Of a stretch of DNA of 64,000 bases, positions 35,639 to 45,191 are shown one piece after another; the stretch's first letter is position 1, and each line of letters begins with the position of its first letter. A program made the translations under genes and the position numbers. Origin of the DNA: an uncultured Bacteroidales bacterium (GTDB lineage Bacteria; Bacteroidota; Bacteroidia; Bacteroidales; Paludibacteraceae); the NCBI GenBank assembly GCA_900316845.1, contig ONEG01000022.1, positions 1 to 64,000 on the forward strand, in the 5' to 3' direction. Below the pieces are notes generated by a model. It saw only the letters and a program-made list of their open reading frames with translations, searched no databases and had not been told where the DNA came from.

Positions 35639-36046
35639 TTACTTTTCAGCGTTAGTATCTTTAGTATCTACAAATATTGTAACGTGGTTGCTACGCTTGC
35701 GGATACGATAAGCACGACCCTGAGGAGCGGGAAGCATACGCTTGATCGACATACCGCCGTCAACCATGATTTTCGTTACATAGAGAGTTTCGTCCTCTGC
35801 TTTCTTACCGGTCTTTACTTCCCAGTTTGCGATAGCAGATTTCAGGAGCTTCTCGAGCGCGCGGCTGGCCTCACGTGTGGAGAAATGCAGCGCACCGAGT
35901 GCACGGTTCACTTCCAGACCGCGGACCATGTCTGCTACGAGACGCATCTTACGCGGGCTGGTAGGAATATTATTTGCTTTAGCAAAGTACTGCTCTTTGC
36001 GAGCGGCCTTCATTGCCTCAGCGCTGTTATGTTTTCTTGCACCCAT
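35639..36046 (-). CDS. rplV: 50S ribosomal protein L22
   Basis: 135 residues with the L22 core [20 protein letters not shown] and the loop region [20 protein letters not shown] that lines the exit tunnel. It is intact and lies 40 nt after rpsS. Confidence 0.96.
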   Translation of the reverse strand: MGARKHNSAEAMKAARKEQYFAKANNIPTSPRKMRLVADMVRGLEVNRALGALHFSTREASRALEKLLKSAIANWEVKTGKKAEDETLYVTKIMVDGGMSIKRMLPAPQGRAYRIRKRSNHVTIFVDTKDTNAEK

Positions 36047-36086
36047 TTTAATCTGGAATTTTAAATGTTAATTGGATTTCAATGGA

Positions 36087-36356
36087 TTACTTCTTGTTAT
36101 TGCCCGAGTGACCACGGAAGGTACGCGTCGGAGCGAACTCGCCCAGCTTGTGACCTACCATGTTCTCCGTTACATAAACAGGAATGAACTTGTTTCCATT
36201 GTGAACTGCGATTGTGTGACCTACAAAGTCAGGGGAGATCATAGATGCGCGGCTCCAAGTCTTGACAACTTCTTTCTTGCCGGACTCATTCATAGCCAAC
36301 ACCTTGTCTTCCAACTTAACGTTGATAAACGGTCCTTTTTTCAATGAACGACTCAT
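36087..36356 (-). CDS. rpsS: 30S ribosomal protein S19
   Basis: 89 residues: [40 protein letters not shown] and [18 protein letters not shown]. It is intact and lies 23 nt after the 3' half of rplB. Confidence 0.97.
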   Translation of the reverse strand: MSRSLKKGPFINVKLEDKVLAMNESGKKEVVKTWSRASMISPDFVGHTIAVHNGNKFIPVYVTENMVGHKLGEFAPTRTFRGHSGNNKK

Positions 36357-36379
36357 AATGTTAATATGACTTTAATAGG

Positions 36380-37167
36380 TTATTTTTTACGTCTTTCTAT
36401 AATGTACTGGTTGCTCTGGTTCTTCGGGTGACGTGTCTTGTATCCCTTAGCGAGCAGACCCTTACGGCTTCTCGGATGACCACCGGACTGACGGCCTTCA
36501 CCACCACCCATCGGGTGATCTACAGGGTTCATAACGACACCACGGTTGCGCGGACGACGACCCAGCCAACGGCTACGACCTGCCTTACCGCTCTTCTCCA
36601 AAGCGTGATCACTGTTTCCTACTACACCAACGGTAGCCTTGCATGCTGCAAGCACCTTGCGGAGCTCACCTGAAGGCAACTTGATGATAGCGTACTTGTC
36701 CTCACGGCTCGACAACTGAGCGAACGTACCGGCAGAACGTACCATGCAAGCACCTTGACCCGGACGAAGCTCGATGTTGTGAATCAGTGTTCCCAGAGGG
36801 ATCACCGACATCGGCAGTGCATTTCCTACTTCAGGAGCAGCGTTCTCTCCCGACATTACAGTTTGACCTACTTGCAGTCCATTCGGTGGAGAGCGATACG
36901 AGCACTACGGTTCGGATCGTACTCAATAGTCTTTACTACTGCGGGTACACCGTCTTTATTGCGCTTAAAGTCAATTACGCGATACTTCTGTTTGTGACCA
37001 CCACCGATGTAGCGCATCGTCATCTTTCCGACGTTGTTGCGACCACCGGTCTTCGTCTTACCAAACACAAGCGATTTCTCAGGAGCGCTCGCGGTAATTG
37101 TCTCGAACGCACCTATAACTTTGTGTCTCTGCCCCGGTGTTGTGGGCTTTAATTTACGTACAGCCAT
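36380..37167 (-). pseudogene. rplB: 50S ribosomal protein L2, split by a frameshifting deletion
   Basis: The first 99-codon frame (36868-37167) matches L2 from [20 protein letters not shown] to NRSARIAL, then reads HRMDCK and stops. A second frame (36380-36856) resumes with [20 protein letters not shown] and runs to [14 protein letters not shown]. Between them, DNA in the second frame still encodes [10 protein letters not shown]. What is missing is the conserved LxYADGEKRYIIA-type strand, about 12-13 codons, with a net loss that shifts the frame. L2 is essential for peptidyl transfer, so an intact protein should exist. A plain frameshift signal cannot repair it, because codons are missing too. 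Confidence 0.88.
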
Positions 37168-37169
37168 TT

Positions 37170-37460
37170 TTAGATATTGCTATAAAAATCAATTGTTTCA
37201 CCTTCGGCCAGCGTTACGATGGCTTTCTTATACGCCTGCTGCGCACCCTTCAGCAGACCGGACTTGGTCCAGCGCTGTTTTACTTTCGGAGCGCGGATGA
37301 GCGTATTCACATCCGTAACCTGAACGTTGTACATTTCTTCTACCGCTTTCTTGATCTCAACTTTGTTGGCATTGCGAGCTACAACAAAACCGTAACGGTT
37401 CAGCTTCTCGCCGGCGGCGGTCATCTTCTCAGTGACGATTGGTTTGATAATAATTGCCAT
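37170..37460 (-). CDS. rplW: 50S ribosomal protein L23
   Basis: 96 residues: [40 protein letters not shown] and [18 protein letters not shown]. It forms the docking site for chaperones at the exit tunnel. It lies two nt before rplB. Confidence 0.96.
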   Translation of the reverse strand: MAIIIKPIVTEKMTAAGEKLNRYGFVVARNANKVEIKKAVEEMYNVQVTDVNTLIRAPKVKQRWTKSGLLKGAQQAYKKAIVTLAEGETIDFYSNI

Positions 37461-37473
37461 AATTTCTACCTCC

Positions 37474-38103
37474 TTATGCGTTTAAAGTTGCCTCGATTGC
37501 AGCAGCCGATGCTTCGGTCAAAACTACAACATTCGAGTTCATGATTGTGTAGGTGTTCAGCTCGTTGACGTTCACTACGTTCACACGCTGAATGTTAGCG
37601 GCGGACTTGCGAGCGTTGAGATTAGCGTCTGCTACGACGAAGAGCACTTTCTTACCCTCTACTTTGAGGTTGTTGAGAACCTCAACCATAGCTTTGGTCT
37701 TCGGTGCGTCGAAGTTCAGAGCGTCCAATACGAGCAACTCATTCTGTTTAGCGCGAAGCGAAAGAGCGGACTTGCGAGCCAGCTGTTTTACTTTCTTGTT
37801 CAGCTTGAAGTCGTAGTCACGAGGTACCGGGCCGAAAATCGTACCACCACCTACGCGTACCGGAGACTTCAGATCACCCGGACGTGCACCTCCGCCACCT
37901 TTCTGGCGACCGAGTTTGCGGGTCGAGTGAGCATTCTCACTACGCTGTTTTGCTTTTGCTGTGCCCTGGCGTTGTGCTGCCAAGAACTGCTTAACGTCCA
38001 AGTAGATAGCATGGTCGTTAGGCTCGATTGCGAAGATAGCGTCATTCAGAGCGATCTTCTTGCCGGTCTCTTTGCCGGCTTGGTTCAAAATACTAAGTTC
38101 CAT
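37474..38103 (-). CDS. rplD: 50S ribosomal protein L4
   Basis: 209 residues with the exit-tunnel loop [40 protein letters not shown] and the C-terminal [12 protein letters not shown]. In other bacteria it also regulates the S10 operon. It is intact, with six nt to rplC. Confidence 0.96.
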   Translation of the reverse strand: MELSILNQAGKETGKKIALNDAIFAIEPNDHAIYLDVKQFLAAQRQGTAKAKQRSENAHSTRKLGRQKGGGGARPGDLKSPVRVGGGTIFGPVPRDYDFKLNKKVKQLARKSALSLRAKQNELLVLDALNFDAPKTKAMVEVLNNLKVEGKKVLFVVADANLNARKSAANIQRVNVVNVNELNTYTIMNSNVVVLTEASAAAIEATLNA

Positions 38104-38109
38104 AACTAA

Positions 38110-38727
38110 TTACTTGTTAATAATGACGATTGAATTTTTTGCACCCGGTACACTACCCTTGACCATGATCAAGTTGTACTCAGGGATCACTTTCAGTACG
38201 ACGAGGTTCTGAACCGTTACGCGGTCACCACCCATCTGTCCAGCCATGCGGGTACCCGGGAAAATACGGCTCGGGTATGCACATGCACCTACAGAACCCG
38301 GTGCGCGCAGACGGTCGTCCTGACCGTGAGTGCTCTGACCTACACCGCCGAAGCCATGACGCTTAACGACACCCTGGAAACCGTGGCCCTTGCTGGTTCC
38401 GATAACGTCAACGAACATGCCCTCCTCGAAGAGGTCTGCTGCTGTGATTGTTTGACCCAGAGCGAGCTCTCCGTCGAACTCGAACTCTGCTAAGTGGCGC
38501 ATCGGCTCTACGCCTGCGGCCTTGAAGTGGCCTGCTTCGGCCTTGTTCGTGTGCTTCTCGCTCTTGTGCATAAAGCCTACCTGAGCTGCCTTGTAACCGT
38601 CTTTCTCTACGGTCTTCAGCTGAGTCACTACGCAAGGACCTGCCTCAATGACGGTGCACGGGATGTTTTTGCCGTCGGCACCGAAGACGGAAGTCATTCC
38701 GATCTTTTTTCCTAATAAACCTGGCAT
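38110..38727 (-). CDS. rplC: 50S ribosomal protein L3
   Basis: 205 residues: [20 protein letters not shown] and [24 protein letters not shown] signature with [20 protein letters not shown]. It is an early assembly protein near the peptidyl transferase centre. Upstream, 38728-38857 holds a CCTAGG repeat spacer. Confidence 0.97.
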   Translation of the reverse strand: MPGLLGKKIGMTSVFGADGKNIPCTVIEAGPCVVTQLKTVEKDGYKAAQVGFMHKSEKHTNKAEAGHFKAAGVEPMRHLAEFEFDGELALGQTITAADLFEEGMFVDVIGTSKGHGFQGVVKRHGFGGVGQSTHGQDDRLRAPGSVGACAYPSRIFPGTRMAGQMGGDRVTVQNLVVLKVIPEYNLIMVKGSVPGAKNSIVIINK

Positions 38728-38790
38728 TGTTGCTTAGTTTTTTTAATAATGTTAATTAATTGTTTGCCTGCGTTCTCGCCTTCGGGTTTT

Positions 38791-38826
38791 CTAGTTTCCT
38801 AGGGTTCTAGGATCCTAGGGTCCTAG
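38791..38826. repeat. CTAGG-type palindromic repeat spacer
   Basis: CTAG-rich palindromes (CCTAGGGTTCTAGGATCCTA and so on) repeated about five times in the rpsJ-rplC gap. They could fold into several alternative hairpins. Confidence 0.6.
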
Positions 38827-38857
38827 CCACTCTCCGAAGGAAACGCTTCGGCTTTCA

Positions 38858-39163
38858 TCAAACCTTGATTTCGACTTCAACACCAGAGGCGAGCTCCAGT
38901 TTCATGAGCGCCTCAACGGTCTTGTTGTTAGAGTTGTAGATGTCGATCAGACGCTTGTAGCTTGCCAACTCGAATTGCTCACGGCTCTTCTTGTTAACGA
39001 ACGTCGAGCGGTTTACGGTAAAGATGCGCTTGTGTGTCGGCAGTGGAATAGGACCACTTACTACGGCACCCGTTGCCTTTACGGTCTTCACGATCTTCTC
39101 TGCAGACTTGTCAACCAAGTTGTGGTCGAAAGACTTCAGTTTGATACGAATTTTTTGACTCAT
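38858..39163 (-). CDS. rpsJ: 30S ribosomal protein S10
   Basis: 101 residues: [40 protein letters not shown] and the C-terminal [12 protein letters not shown]. It also serves as NusE in antitermination in other bacteria. The ATG at 39163 is used; a longer frame to 39226 is non-family sequence. Confidence 0.97.
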   Translation of the reverse strand: MSQKIRIKLKSFDHNLVDKSAEKIVKTVKATGAVVSGPIPLPTHKRIFTVNRSTFVNKKSREQFELASYKRLIDIYNSNNKTVEALMKLELASGVEVEIKV

Positions 39164-39352
39164 AATTAGTAATAATGTTTTTATTTTGTTAATACTTCGC
39201 AGAGCGCAGATAACCTTAAGAGTCATTTGCTAAGATGACCCACGCCCCGCAGGGTTAATTTTGTTCTTGCGAACGTATGTTTCAGGCCGTACCTCCCACC
39301 ACACGCATGTGTGTACGTGTACGTTCCTTATTATTTTATATTCCTAATCGGC

Positions 39353-39416
39353 TTCCCGATTTCCCGATATATCGGGTTGTCGATATTTCGAGGTTTCGAT
39401 ATACCGAGATATCGGA
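39353..39416. repeat. CGATAT-type palindromic repeat spacer
   Basis: CCCGAT / ATATCG / GATATTTCGAGG units repeat in both orientations between fusA and rpsJ, giving overlapping hairpins. The remaining 39164-39352 holds no supported gene. Confidence 0.6.
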
Positions 39417-39426
39417 ATTCCGTTTC

Positions 39427-41541
39427 TTAGACTAAGTCCACTCTACCGCCTACTTCGGTCAGTACAGCCTTTGCAATCGAGCTGGATACTGCCTCGTAAT
39501 GACTAAATTCCATAGAGCTCGTAGCACGACCGGAGGTGATGGTACGCAGAGCGGTTACATAACCGAACATCTCTGCCAGAGGCACGTGTGCCTTCACGAT
39601 GCGGGCACCGGTACGGCTGGTATCCATACCCTCTACCTGACCACGACGTTTGTTCAAGTCGCCGATGACATCACCCATGCTCTCTTCCGGAGTGACAACC
39701 TCGATCTTCATGATCGGCTCCATGAGCACCGGTTTAGCCTTCGCGCAAGCCTCTTTGAATGCCATCTGTGCAGCGATCTCGAAGGACAGCTGATCAGAGT
39801 CAACCGGGTGGAAGCTACCATCTATCAGCGTAACCTTCAGGCTGTCAAGCGGATAGCCTGCGAGTACACCGTTCTTCATTGCGGTCTCAAAACCTTTCTG
39901 AACGGACGGGATGTACTCCTTAGGCACGTTACCACCCTTGACGATATCCTCGAACTGAAGACCACCGGGGAAGTCAGCGTCTGCCGGCTCTACGCGAACG
40001 ATGATATCTGCGAACTTACCACGACCACCGGACTGCTTCTTGTACACCTCGCGCAACTCTACCGGAGCAGAGATAGCCTCGCGGTATGCCACCTGCGGAC
40101 GACCTTGGTTACACTCTACCTTGAACTCACGTTTCAGACGGTCGATGATGATCTCGAGGTGCAACTCACCCATACCGGAGATGACGGTCTGACCGGTCTG
40201 CTCGTCAGTCTTGACGGTGAACGTCGGATCCTCCTCTGCGAGTTTAGCAAGACCTACACCCAGTTTGTCAAGGTCAGCCTGGCTCTTCGGCTCTACAGAG
40301 ATACCGATAACCGGTGCCGGGAACTCGATAGACTCGAGTACGATAGGTTTGTTCTCGTCGCAGAGTGTATCGCCCGTGCGTATATCCTTAAATCCTACGC
40401 CCGCGCCTATATCGCCCGCGAGGATGGTCTCAACGGGATTCTGGTGATTCGAGTGCATCTGGAAGATACGGCTGATACGCTCTTTCTTACCCGAACGCGG
40501 GTTGTAAACGTATGAACCTGCATCCAGGTGACCCGAGTAAACACGGAAGTAGCACAGACGACCTACATACGGATCGGTAGCGATCTTGAAGGCCAGTGCG
40601 CAGAGCGGCTCCTCATCGTTCGGGTGACGAACCTCTGCTGCATCGGTGTTCGGGTTGGTACCGTTGATCACCGGAGTGTCGAGCGGACTCGGCAGGTAGG
40701 CACACACTGCATCCAGCATCGTCTGCACACCTTTGTTCTTGAACGAAGAACCGCAGATAACCGGGAAGATCTTCATAGCGAGAGTACCCTTGCGGATAGC
40801 TACGCGGATCTCATCCTCAGTGATAGTAGAAGGATCATCGAAGTATTTCTCCATCAGCGTGTCGTCGAACTCAGATACCGTCTCCAGCATCTTGTCGCGC
40901 CACTCCTCAGCCTCAGCCTGGAGGTTAGCCGGGATCTCCTCCTCCACGTATTCTGCACCCATGGTCTCATCGTGCCAGAGGACAGCTTTCATCTTCACGA
41001 GGTCAACGACACCCTTGAAGGTCTCCTCAGCGCCGATAGGGATCTGGATAGGACACGGAGTAGCACCCAGCACCTCTTTGATCTGACGTACTACGTCGAA
41101 GAAGTTTGCACCCGAACGGTCCATCTTGTTCACGTAGCACAAGCGCGGTACATTATATTTATCCGCCTGACGCCATACAGTCTCAGACTGCGGCTGTACA
41201 CCACCTACCGAGCACAGTGCCATCACAGCACCGTCGAGGATACGGAGCGAACGCTCTACCTCGACCGTGAAATCCACGTGCCCCGGAGTGTCAATCAGGT
41301 TGATCTTGTACTTGTTACCCGCATAGTTCCAGTAGGTAGTAGTAGCTGCAGAAGTGATGGTGATACCACGCTCCTGCTCCTGTACCATCCAGTCCATGGT
41401 AGCCGCACCATCGTGTACCTCGCCGATCTTGTGGGTCAGACCCGTATAGAACAGGATACGCTCAGACGTAGTCGTCTTACCCGCATCGATGTGGGCCATA
41501 ATACCGATGTTACGGTTTAATTTCAAATCATGTTTTGCCAT
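39427..41541 (-). CDS. fusA: translation elongation factor G
   Basis: 704 residues, all five EF-G domains. G1 is [20 protein letters not shown]3 DTPGHVDF and G4 NKMDRSGA; domain IV has the [12 protein letters not shown] stretch and domain V the [19 protein letters not shown] segment. It drives translocation with GTP. It lies downstream of rpsG after a repeat spacer. No tuf gene follows, as is usual in Bacteroidetes. Confidence 0.97.
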   Translation of the reverse strand: MAKHDLKLNRNIGIMAHIDAGKTTTSERILFYTGLTHKIGEVHDGAATMDWMVQEQERGITITSAATTTYWNYAGNKYKINLIDTPGHVDFTVEVERSLRILDGAVMALCSVGGVQPQSETVWRQADKYNVPRLCYVNKMDRSGANFFDVVRQIKEVLGATPCPIQIPIGAEETFKGVVDLVKMKAVLWHDETMGAEYVEEEIPANLQAEAEEWRDKMLETVSEFDDTLMEKYFDDPSTITEDEIRVAIRKGTLAMKIFPVICGSSFKNKGVQTMLDAVCAYLPSPLDTPVINGTNPNTDAAEVRHPNDEEPLCALAFKIATDPYVGRLCYFRVYSGHLDAGSYVYNPRSGKKERISRIFQMHSNHQNPVETILAGDIGAGVGFKDIRTGDTLCDENKPIVLESIEFPAPVIGISVEPKSQADLDKLGVGLAKLAEEDPTFTVKTDEQTGQTVISGMGELHLEIIIDRLKREFKVECNQGRPQVAYREAISAPVELREVYKKQSGGRGKFADIIVRVEPADADFPGGLQFEDIVKGGNVPKEYIPSVQKGFETAMKNGVLAGYPLDSLKVTLIDGSFHPVDSDQLSFEIAAQMAFKEACAKAKPVLMEPIMKIEVVTPEESMGDVIGDLNKRRGQVEGMDTSRTGARIVKAHVPLAEMFGYVTALRTITSGRATSSMEFSHYEAVSSSIAKAVLTEVGGRVDLV

Positions 41542-41568
41542 TTTCTTATCAATCTTTTTTGTGGATTA

Positions 41569-41690
41569 AGGACCGCTCGCTTCACTCGCTAAAGGAGTAA
41601 GGAGTAAAGATTATCTTGCTTCGTAGTCGATTGTGTTTAGTCTTTATTCCTTTAGCGCAGCGGTCTTTATTCTTTTAGCGTAGCGGTCAA
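41569..41690. repeat. GACCGCT...TAAAGGAATAAAG inverted and tandem repeat
   Basis: Two tandem copies of a GACCGCTxCGCTAAAxGAATAAAG unit (reading the - strand from just after the rpsG stop) and an inverted partner at 41569-41610. The set can fold into a long imperfect hairpin in the rpsG-fusA gap. Confidence 0.6.
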
Positions 41691-42167
41691 TTAAAAGCGG
41701 AAGTGTGCGAATGCGCGGTTAGCCTCAGCCATGCGGTGCATATCCTCTTTACGTTTGAAGGCACCACCCTGGTTGTTGAATGCATCCATGATCTCCGCAG
41801 CGAGCTTCTCAGCCATCGAGTGACCGCCACGTTTGCGCGCGAATGCGATCATATTCTTCATTGCGATAGACTCTTTGCGGTCAGCACGGATCTCCGTCGG
41901 CACCTGGAAGGTAGCACCACCGATACGCTTCGATTTAACCTCTACGAGCGGGGTAATGTTATCCAGAGCCTGTTTCCAGATATCCAGAGCACTCTTCTCC
42001 TCGCTCTTTGCTTTCTGCTCTACTAAGCCAAGTGCGCTGTAGAACACTCCATACGCGGTATTCTTCTTACCGTCAAGCATCAGGTGGTTCACAAATTTAG
42101 CCACCATTACTTCGCCATAAACTGGATCCGGCAGGATCACACGTTTTGTTGGTTTTGCTTTTCTCAT
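41691..42167 (-). CDS. rpsG: 30S ribosomal protein S7
   Basis: 158 residues: [40 protein letters not shown] and [20 protein letters not shown]. It organises the head of the small subunit. It lies 203 nt after rpsL, across a TTCACTCG-repeat spacer (42210-42245). Confidence 0.97.
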   Translation of the reverse strand: MRKAKPTKRVILPDPVYGEVMVAKFVNHLMLDGKKNTAYGVFYSALGLVEQKAKSEEKSALDIWKQALDNITPLVEVKSKRIGGATFQVPTEIRADRKESIAMKNMIAFARKRGGHSMAEKLAAEIMDAFNNQGGAFKRKEDMHRMAEANRAFAHFRF

Positions 42168-42335
42168 TGTCTTAAATAATTTTAATTTTGGTTGTCGATT
42201 ACTTCAGCGACTTTCACTCGTTCATCCGTTCACTCGTTCACTCGTTAAGTCCCTTACTCAACCCTCAACCCATTGTTTCGTCCCATTCTATGGAACATTT
42301 AGTTAGTTAATTCTAAGTCAGAACTTGTTTTTGTC

Positions 42336-42373
42336 AGCCGAATGGCTAACTTGCTCCGGTTCTAAACCGGTTA
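42336..42373 (-). repeat. stop-codon-linked 38-nt element, rpsL copy
   Basis: Read on the - strand it begins with the rpsL TAA and continues CCGGTTTAGAACCGGAGCAAG, then about 17 more nt. The CCGGTT-TAG-AACCGG core is a perfect hairpin. A copy with 35 of 38 identical positions follows the tonB stop codon at 48285-48322 in the same orientation relative to its gene. Confidence 0.75.
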
Positions 42374-42751
42374 CTTTTTAGCTTTCGGACGCTTAGCTCC
42401 GTATTTGGAGCGGCGTTGCAAACGGTTTGCTACACCGGCGGTATCCAATGTACCACGAACGATGTGATAACGAACACCCGGCAGGTCTTTTACACGGCCG
42501 CCACGTACCATTACGATACTGTGCTCCTGCAAGTTGTGTCCCTCTCCCGGGATGTAAGCGTTCACCTCCTTGGCGTTGGTCAGACGTACACGTGCAACCT
42601 TACGCATTGCGGAGTTAGGTTTCTTCGGGGTCGTGGTGTACACACGTACACAAACGCCACGACGTTGCGGACAGCTGTCGAGCGCAGGGCTCTTACTCTT
42701 GTCCAGCAGTTCTGCTCTTCCTTTTCTAACTAATTGTTGAATTGTAGGCAT
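42371..42751 (-). CDS. rpsL: 30S ribosomal protein S12
   Basis: 126 residues: [40 protein letters not shown] and the decoding-site loop [19 protein letters not shown]. It is the first gene of the ribosomal megaoperon, with a promoter at 42846-42877 and a leader of about 90 nt. Confidence 0.97.
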   Translation of the reverse strand: MPTIQQLVRKGRAELLDKSKSPALDSCPQRRGVCVRVYTTTPKKPNSAMRKVARVRLTNAKEVNAYIPGEGHNLQEHSIVMVRGGRVKDLPGVRYHIVRGTLDTAGVANRLQRRSKYGAKRPKAKK

Positions 42752-42845
42752 TTTGTTGTTTTAATTTGTTGTTTAACTTAATATTCCAATGCTTTTACTA
42801 CACGTATGTGCGTACTCGTAAGCCACATTCACGCGAAAAAGCCTG

Positions 42846-42877
42846 CAAAAGTACTACTTTTTTTTGATATAGCCAAA
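42846..42877 (-). promoter_or_regulatory. promoter of the ribosomal megaoperon
   Basis: On the - strand TTTG (42877-42874), 20 nt, TACTTTTG (42853-42846). No other consensus promoter was spotted inside the 18-kb operon, so this is probably the main one for rpsL to rplQ. Confidence 0.75.
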
Positions 42878-42938
42878 TTTTTTAGCAAGAAAATTCAAAA
42901 AAAATGCATTTTGTAGGCTTTACGTGCCATTTTGGGCT

Positions 42939-43796
42939 TTATTTGTGTCGAAATTCATTCGCTGTAAGCCCTGTAACGCGTTTGAAAAAACGGTAAAAAG
43001 AGGTGGGTTCGGAGAATCCGAGTTCGTAGGCAATTTCTTTGAGGGAGAGTTCGGGATTGGCGACGATCAGCCGCTCCGCTTGTGCCACCACATAACGATC
43101 TATCCATTGCCCCGGAGTAACGCCGTTAGTGGCCGTACGAACAACGCGGCTGAGGTATTTCGGATGGAGGTCCAGCAGCGAGGCGTAGTACTGGATCTCT
43201 TTCGACTCTCTGTGGTGCTCTACGACGAGGTCGCAGAACCGGCTGAAGATGCCGGCGTTGTTGTCCGGAGGCATGAGCCGGTCCTGCTCCTTGCGGTAGT
43301 AGTTGATGTACTCGTATCCAACCACCATCTGCGCCAGGAGAATATGATTCCGGTGCATTAGCTCGATCTCCGAATGCGCCGCGATGAACGACATGTGTTC
43401 GAGAACCTGAACAAGCCTTAACGCCTGCTCGTCCGTCAGCGAAAACACCGGAGAAGTGCTGTATTTCATGTAGTCGTGCGAGAAGAGCTGCGATCGAAGC
43501 CTCTGTACCATTCCCTTGGAGATGGCAATGCGGGCGTACGTGTAGTCCTCCGAACACTCCAACGGCTGCATCACGTGACCCGGCAGTAGAAGCGCCAGGT
43601 CGTTCTTATGGTGTTCCATCTCCCGCTGGTCATACAAAGCACGCGCCGTGCCGCTCAAGCAAAGCGTCAGGATCACGAACGAAAAAGACATATCCAAATG
43701 AAAGGCCGTGAAACGTTTTTGGCAGGTATCAATCCTTACGCCTTTCTCCTCCACCGTCTGCTCAAAAAACTTCAACGAAGACTGATTTGCACTCAT
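42939..43796 (-). CDS. AraC-family transcriptional regulator
   Basis: 285 residues. An N-terminal sensing half (LALLLPGHVMQPLECSEDYT) is followed by a C-terminal AraC DNA-binding domain (IQYYASLLDLHPKYLSRVVR, then LGFSEPTSFYRFFKRVTGLT). The ATG at 43796 (MSANQSS) follows its promoter; the longer frame to 43865 crosses that promoter. The orphan promoter at 43883 diverges from it, so the RNA there is a possible target. Ligand unknown. Confidence 0.87.
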   Translation of the reverse strand: MSANQSSLKFFEQTVEEKGVRIDTCQKRFTAFHLDMSFSFVILTLCLSGTARALYDQREMEHHKNDLALLLPGHVMQPLECSEDYTYARIAISKGMVQRLRSQLFSHDYMKYSTSPVFSLTDEQALRLVQVLEHMSFIAAHSEIELMHRNHILLAQMVVGYEYINYYRKEQDRLMPPDNNAGIFSRFCDLVVEHHRESKEIQYYASLLDLHPKYLSRVVRTATNGVTPGQWIDRYVVAQAERLIVANPELSLKEIAYELGFSEPTSFYRFFKRVTGLTANEFRHK

Positions 43797-43814
43797 AATT
43801 TCCGATTTTGTTTG

Positions 43815-43845
43815 CAAAAATACTGCTTTTTTTGAATAAAACAAG
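43815..43845 (-). promoter_or_regulatory. promoter of AraC-family gene
   Basis: On the - strand a TATTTTTG -7 box (43822-43815) with a CTTG upstream box (43845-43842) at 19 nt. The upstream box deviates from TTTG, so it may need an activator. Confidence 0.55.
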
Positions 43846-43882
43846 AAAAAGTTACTTTTTGTCATATTTTTATTAAAAATTG

Positions 43883-43916
43883 TTTGCGTCTATGTCATAA
43901 AAAAGCAGTACTTTTG
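43883..43916 (+). promoter_or_regulatory. orphan promoter
   Basis: TTTG 43883-43886 and TACTTTTG 43909-43916 on the + strand, spaced 22 nt. No open reading frame lies between it and the hairpin at 43991-44024, so it probably drives a small RNA. Confidence 0.65.
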
Positions 43917-43920
43917 CAGC

Positions 43921-44024
43921 CGATTTGTTAGTAATTACTGCTTGCTCACTTATAAAGCAAATACTTACTATCAAATATATATACAAAAAAAAACGACCCG
44001 CATTTGTGGGTCGTTTCTCTTTTT
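43921..44024 (+). ncRNA. candidate small RNA
   Basis: About 100 nt between a consensus promoter and a rho-independent terminator (AAACGACCC / GGGTCGTTT, then CTCTTTTT). The interval has no ATG-started frame. The body is AT-rich with little stable structure outside the terminator. On the other strand the same hairpin, with a nine-T tail, ends the Spy-like gene. It is divergent from the AraC regulator, which may control it. No known RNA family is recognised. Confidence 0.5.
43991..44024. terminator. bidirectional terminator
   Basis: Nine-bp stem AAACGACCC / GGGTCGTTT with a loop of eight nt; T-runs lie on both sides when read in each direction. It serves the Spy-like gene (-) and the candidate small RNA (+). 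Confidence 0.8.
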
Positions 44025-44049
44025 GTACCTGATACCTTAGAATAATACA

Positions 44050-44451
44050 TTACTTCTTGATCTCGTGCTTGCGCGGACCTTCGCCTTTGTGGCATCCTTC
44101 GGCTTTGCAGGGGTGTCCGCCCCGGAAACGAAGCACCTTCTCCGCCTGACGCTCATTGAGAACCTTCTCGAACTTTGCCTTGAAGTCTTTTCTGAGTTCC
44201 AACTGAGCCTTCCGGTAGTCCCGGTAGGTCTTGGCGAACTTCTCCGCCTGCAGGCTGTCGAGGTAGAGTTCGTCGGAGAGAGTTTTGATGTCCGCTTCGG
44301 TACGCTCCTCGAAGGACTTCTTGCGCTCTTTGTTTTCTTTCCTGCACTCCTTGTTTTCTTTTTTACACTCGGCCTTTTCAGCCTTAACTTCTTGCGCGCT
44401 GATGTTTGCCGCAAAGATGGCAACCAATGCCATAACAAAAAACTTTTTCAT
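44050..44451 (-). CDS. Spy/CpxP-like periplasmic protein
   Basis: 133 residues with a signal peptide (MKKFFVMALVAIFAANISAQ), then an almost entirely charged helical body with a KTYRDYRKAQLELRKDFKAK stretch like the LTxxQ-type proteins of the Spy/CpxP group. The C-terminus is Cys/His-rich (GGHPCKAEGCHKGEGPRKH), a possible metal site. It may be a periplasmic chaperone or metal sensor, but this is only a resemblance. An AGGAG sits before the ATG; no consensus vegetative promoter is seen, so stress control is possible. Confidence 0.6.
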   Translation of the reverse strand: MKKFFVMALVAIFAANISAQEVKAEKAECKKENKECRKENKERKKSFEERTEADIKTLSDELYLDSLQAEKFAKTYRDYRKAQLELRKDFKAKFEKVLNERQAEKVLRFRGGHPCKAEGCHKGEGPRKHEIKK

Positions 44452-44556
44452 ACCTTTTCTCCTGTAAATAAAGGGTTTAACAATATTTTTAAGAACGATA
44501 CACTCATATATTTACAAACATCGTGCCAAAGTTTTTTACGAAATTACGACACAAAA

Positions 44557-44588
44557 TTTGCATATATCAAAAAAAAGTTGTACCTTTG
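44557..44588 (+). promoter_or_regulatory. promoter of ssb
   Basis: TTTG 44557-44560, 20 nt, TACCTTTG 44581-44588; leader of about 65 nt rich in ACAAACAAC. Confidence 0.78.
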
Positions 44589-44658
44589 CAGCCGCAAAGG
44601 TTTAAGACACACAACCAAACAACACAAAACAAATAAACTATTTCAAACAAAATTTTTT

Positions 44659-45132
44659 ATGTCAAGCGTAAACAAAGTAATTCTTATTGGTAACGTAGGC
44701 GCAGATCCGGAAGTACGTTACTTGGACAGAGGCGTAGCAATCGCAACCTTTAATTTAGCAACGACCGAGCGCGGTTATGTCATGCAGAACGGCACCCAGG
44801 TTCCCGACGTGACGGAGTGGCACTCGATTGTGCTCTGGCGCAACCTCGCCGAGTGGGCACAGCAGAACCTCAAGAAGAGCATGAAGGTCTATGTGGAGGG
44901 CAAACTCAAAACGCGTTCGTGGGAGAAAGACGGCCAGATCCGCCGCAAGACCGAGGTCATTGCGGAGAATATTCAGATTCTGTACCGTCCGGAGATCTAT
45001 AGAAATGGAGTAGAAAGTCAAAAGTCGAAAGTCGAAAGCGATGAAGCGCAGGAGAACTTCAACGACGAGGCTCAAGCCGCTCCTGAAGCCCAAGAGCAAG
45101 GCGGATTCTTCAACGGACTGTTTAGAAATTGA
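44659..45132 (+). CDS. ssb: single-stranded DNA-binding protein
   Basis: 157 residues with an OB fold (SSVNKVILIGNVGADPEVRY, WHSIVLWRNLAEWAQQNLKK, VYVEGKLKTRSWEKDGQIRR). It coats single-stranded DNA in replication and repair. The C-terminus ends GGFFNGLFRN and lacks the acidic Asp-Asp-x-Pro-Phe tip that recruits partners in most bacteria. A GTCGAAA repeat near 45015-45040 encodes SQKSKVESDE. The start at 44659 is set by the promoter; the frame is open upstream to 44065 but that part overlaps the Spy-like gene. Confidence 0.93.
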   Translation: MSSVNKVILIGNVGADPEVRYLDRGVAIATFNLATTERGYVMQNGTQVPDVTEWHSIVLWRNLAEWAQQNLKKSMKVYVEGKLKTRSWEKDGQIRRKTEVIAENIQILYRPEIYRNGVESQKSKVESDEAQENFNDEAQAAPEAQEQGGFFNGLFRN

Positions 45133-45190
45133 TAGTTGATAGTTGACAATTGATAGTTGATAGTTGATAGTTGACAATTGACAGTTGACA
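45128..45190. repeat. TTGATAGTTGACAATTG tandem repeat at the ssb stop
   Basis: About seven copies of ATAGTTG(A) alternating with ACAATTG. The ssb stop codon TGA (45130-45132) lies in the first unit, so the repeat begins exactly at the gene end. Confidence 0.75.
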
Positions 45191-45191
45191 G

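Noticed and set aside
36856..36900. Programmed frameshift in rplB
   Set aside because: About a dozen conserved codons are missing as well as the frame being shifted; frameshifting alone cannot restore the protein.
42420..42480. Extended or regulatory fusion of rpsL with the 38-nt element
   Set aside because: The element begins exactly at the stop codon and does not alter the S12 reading frame.
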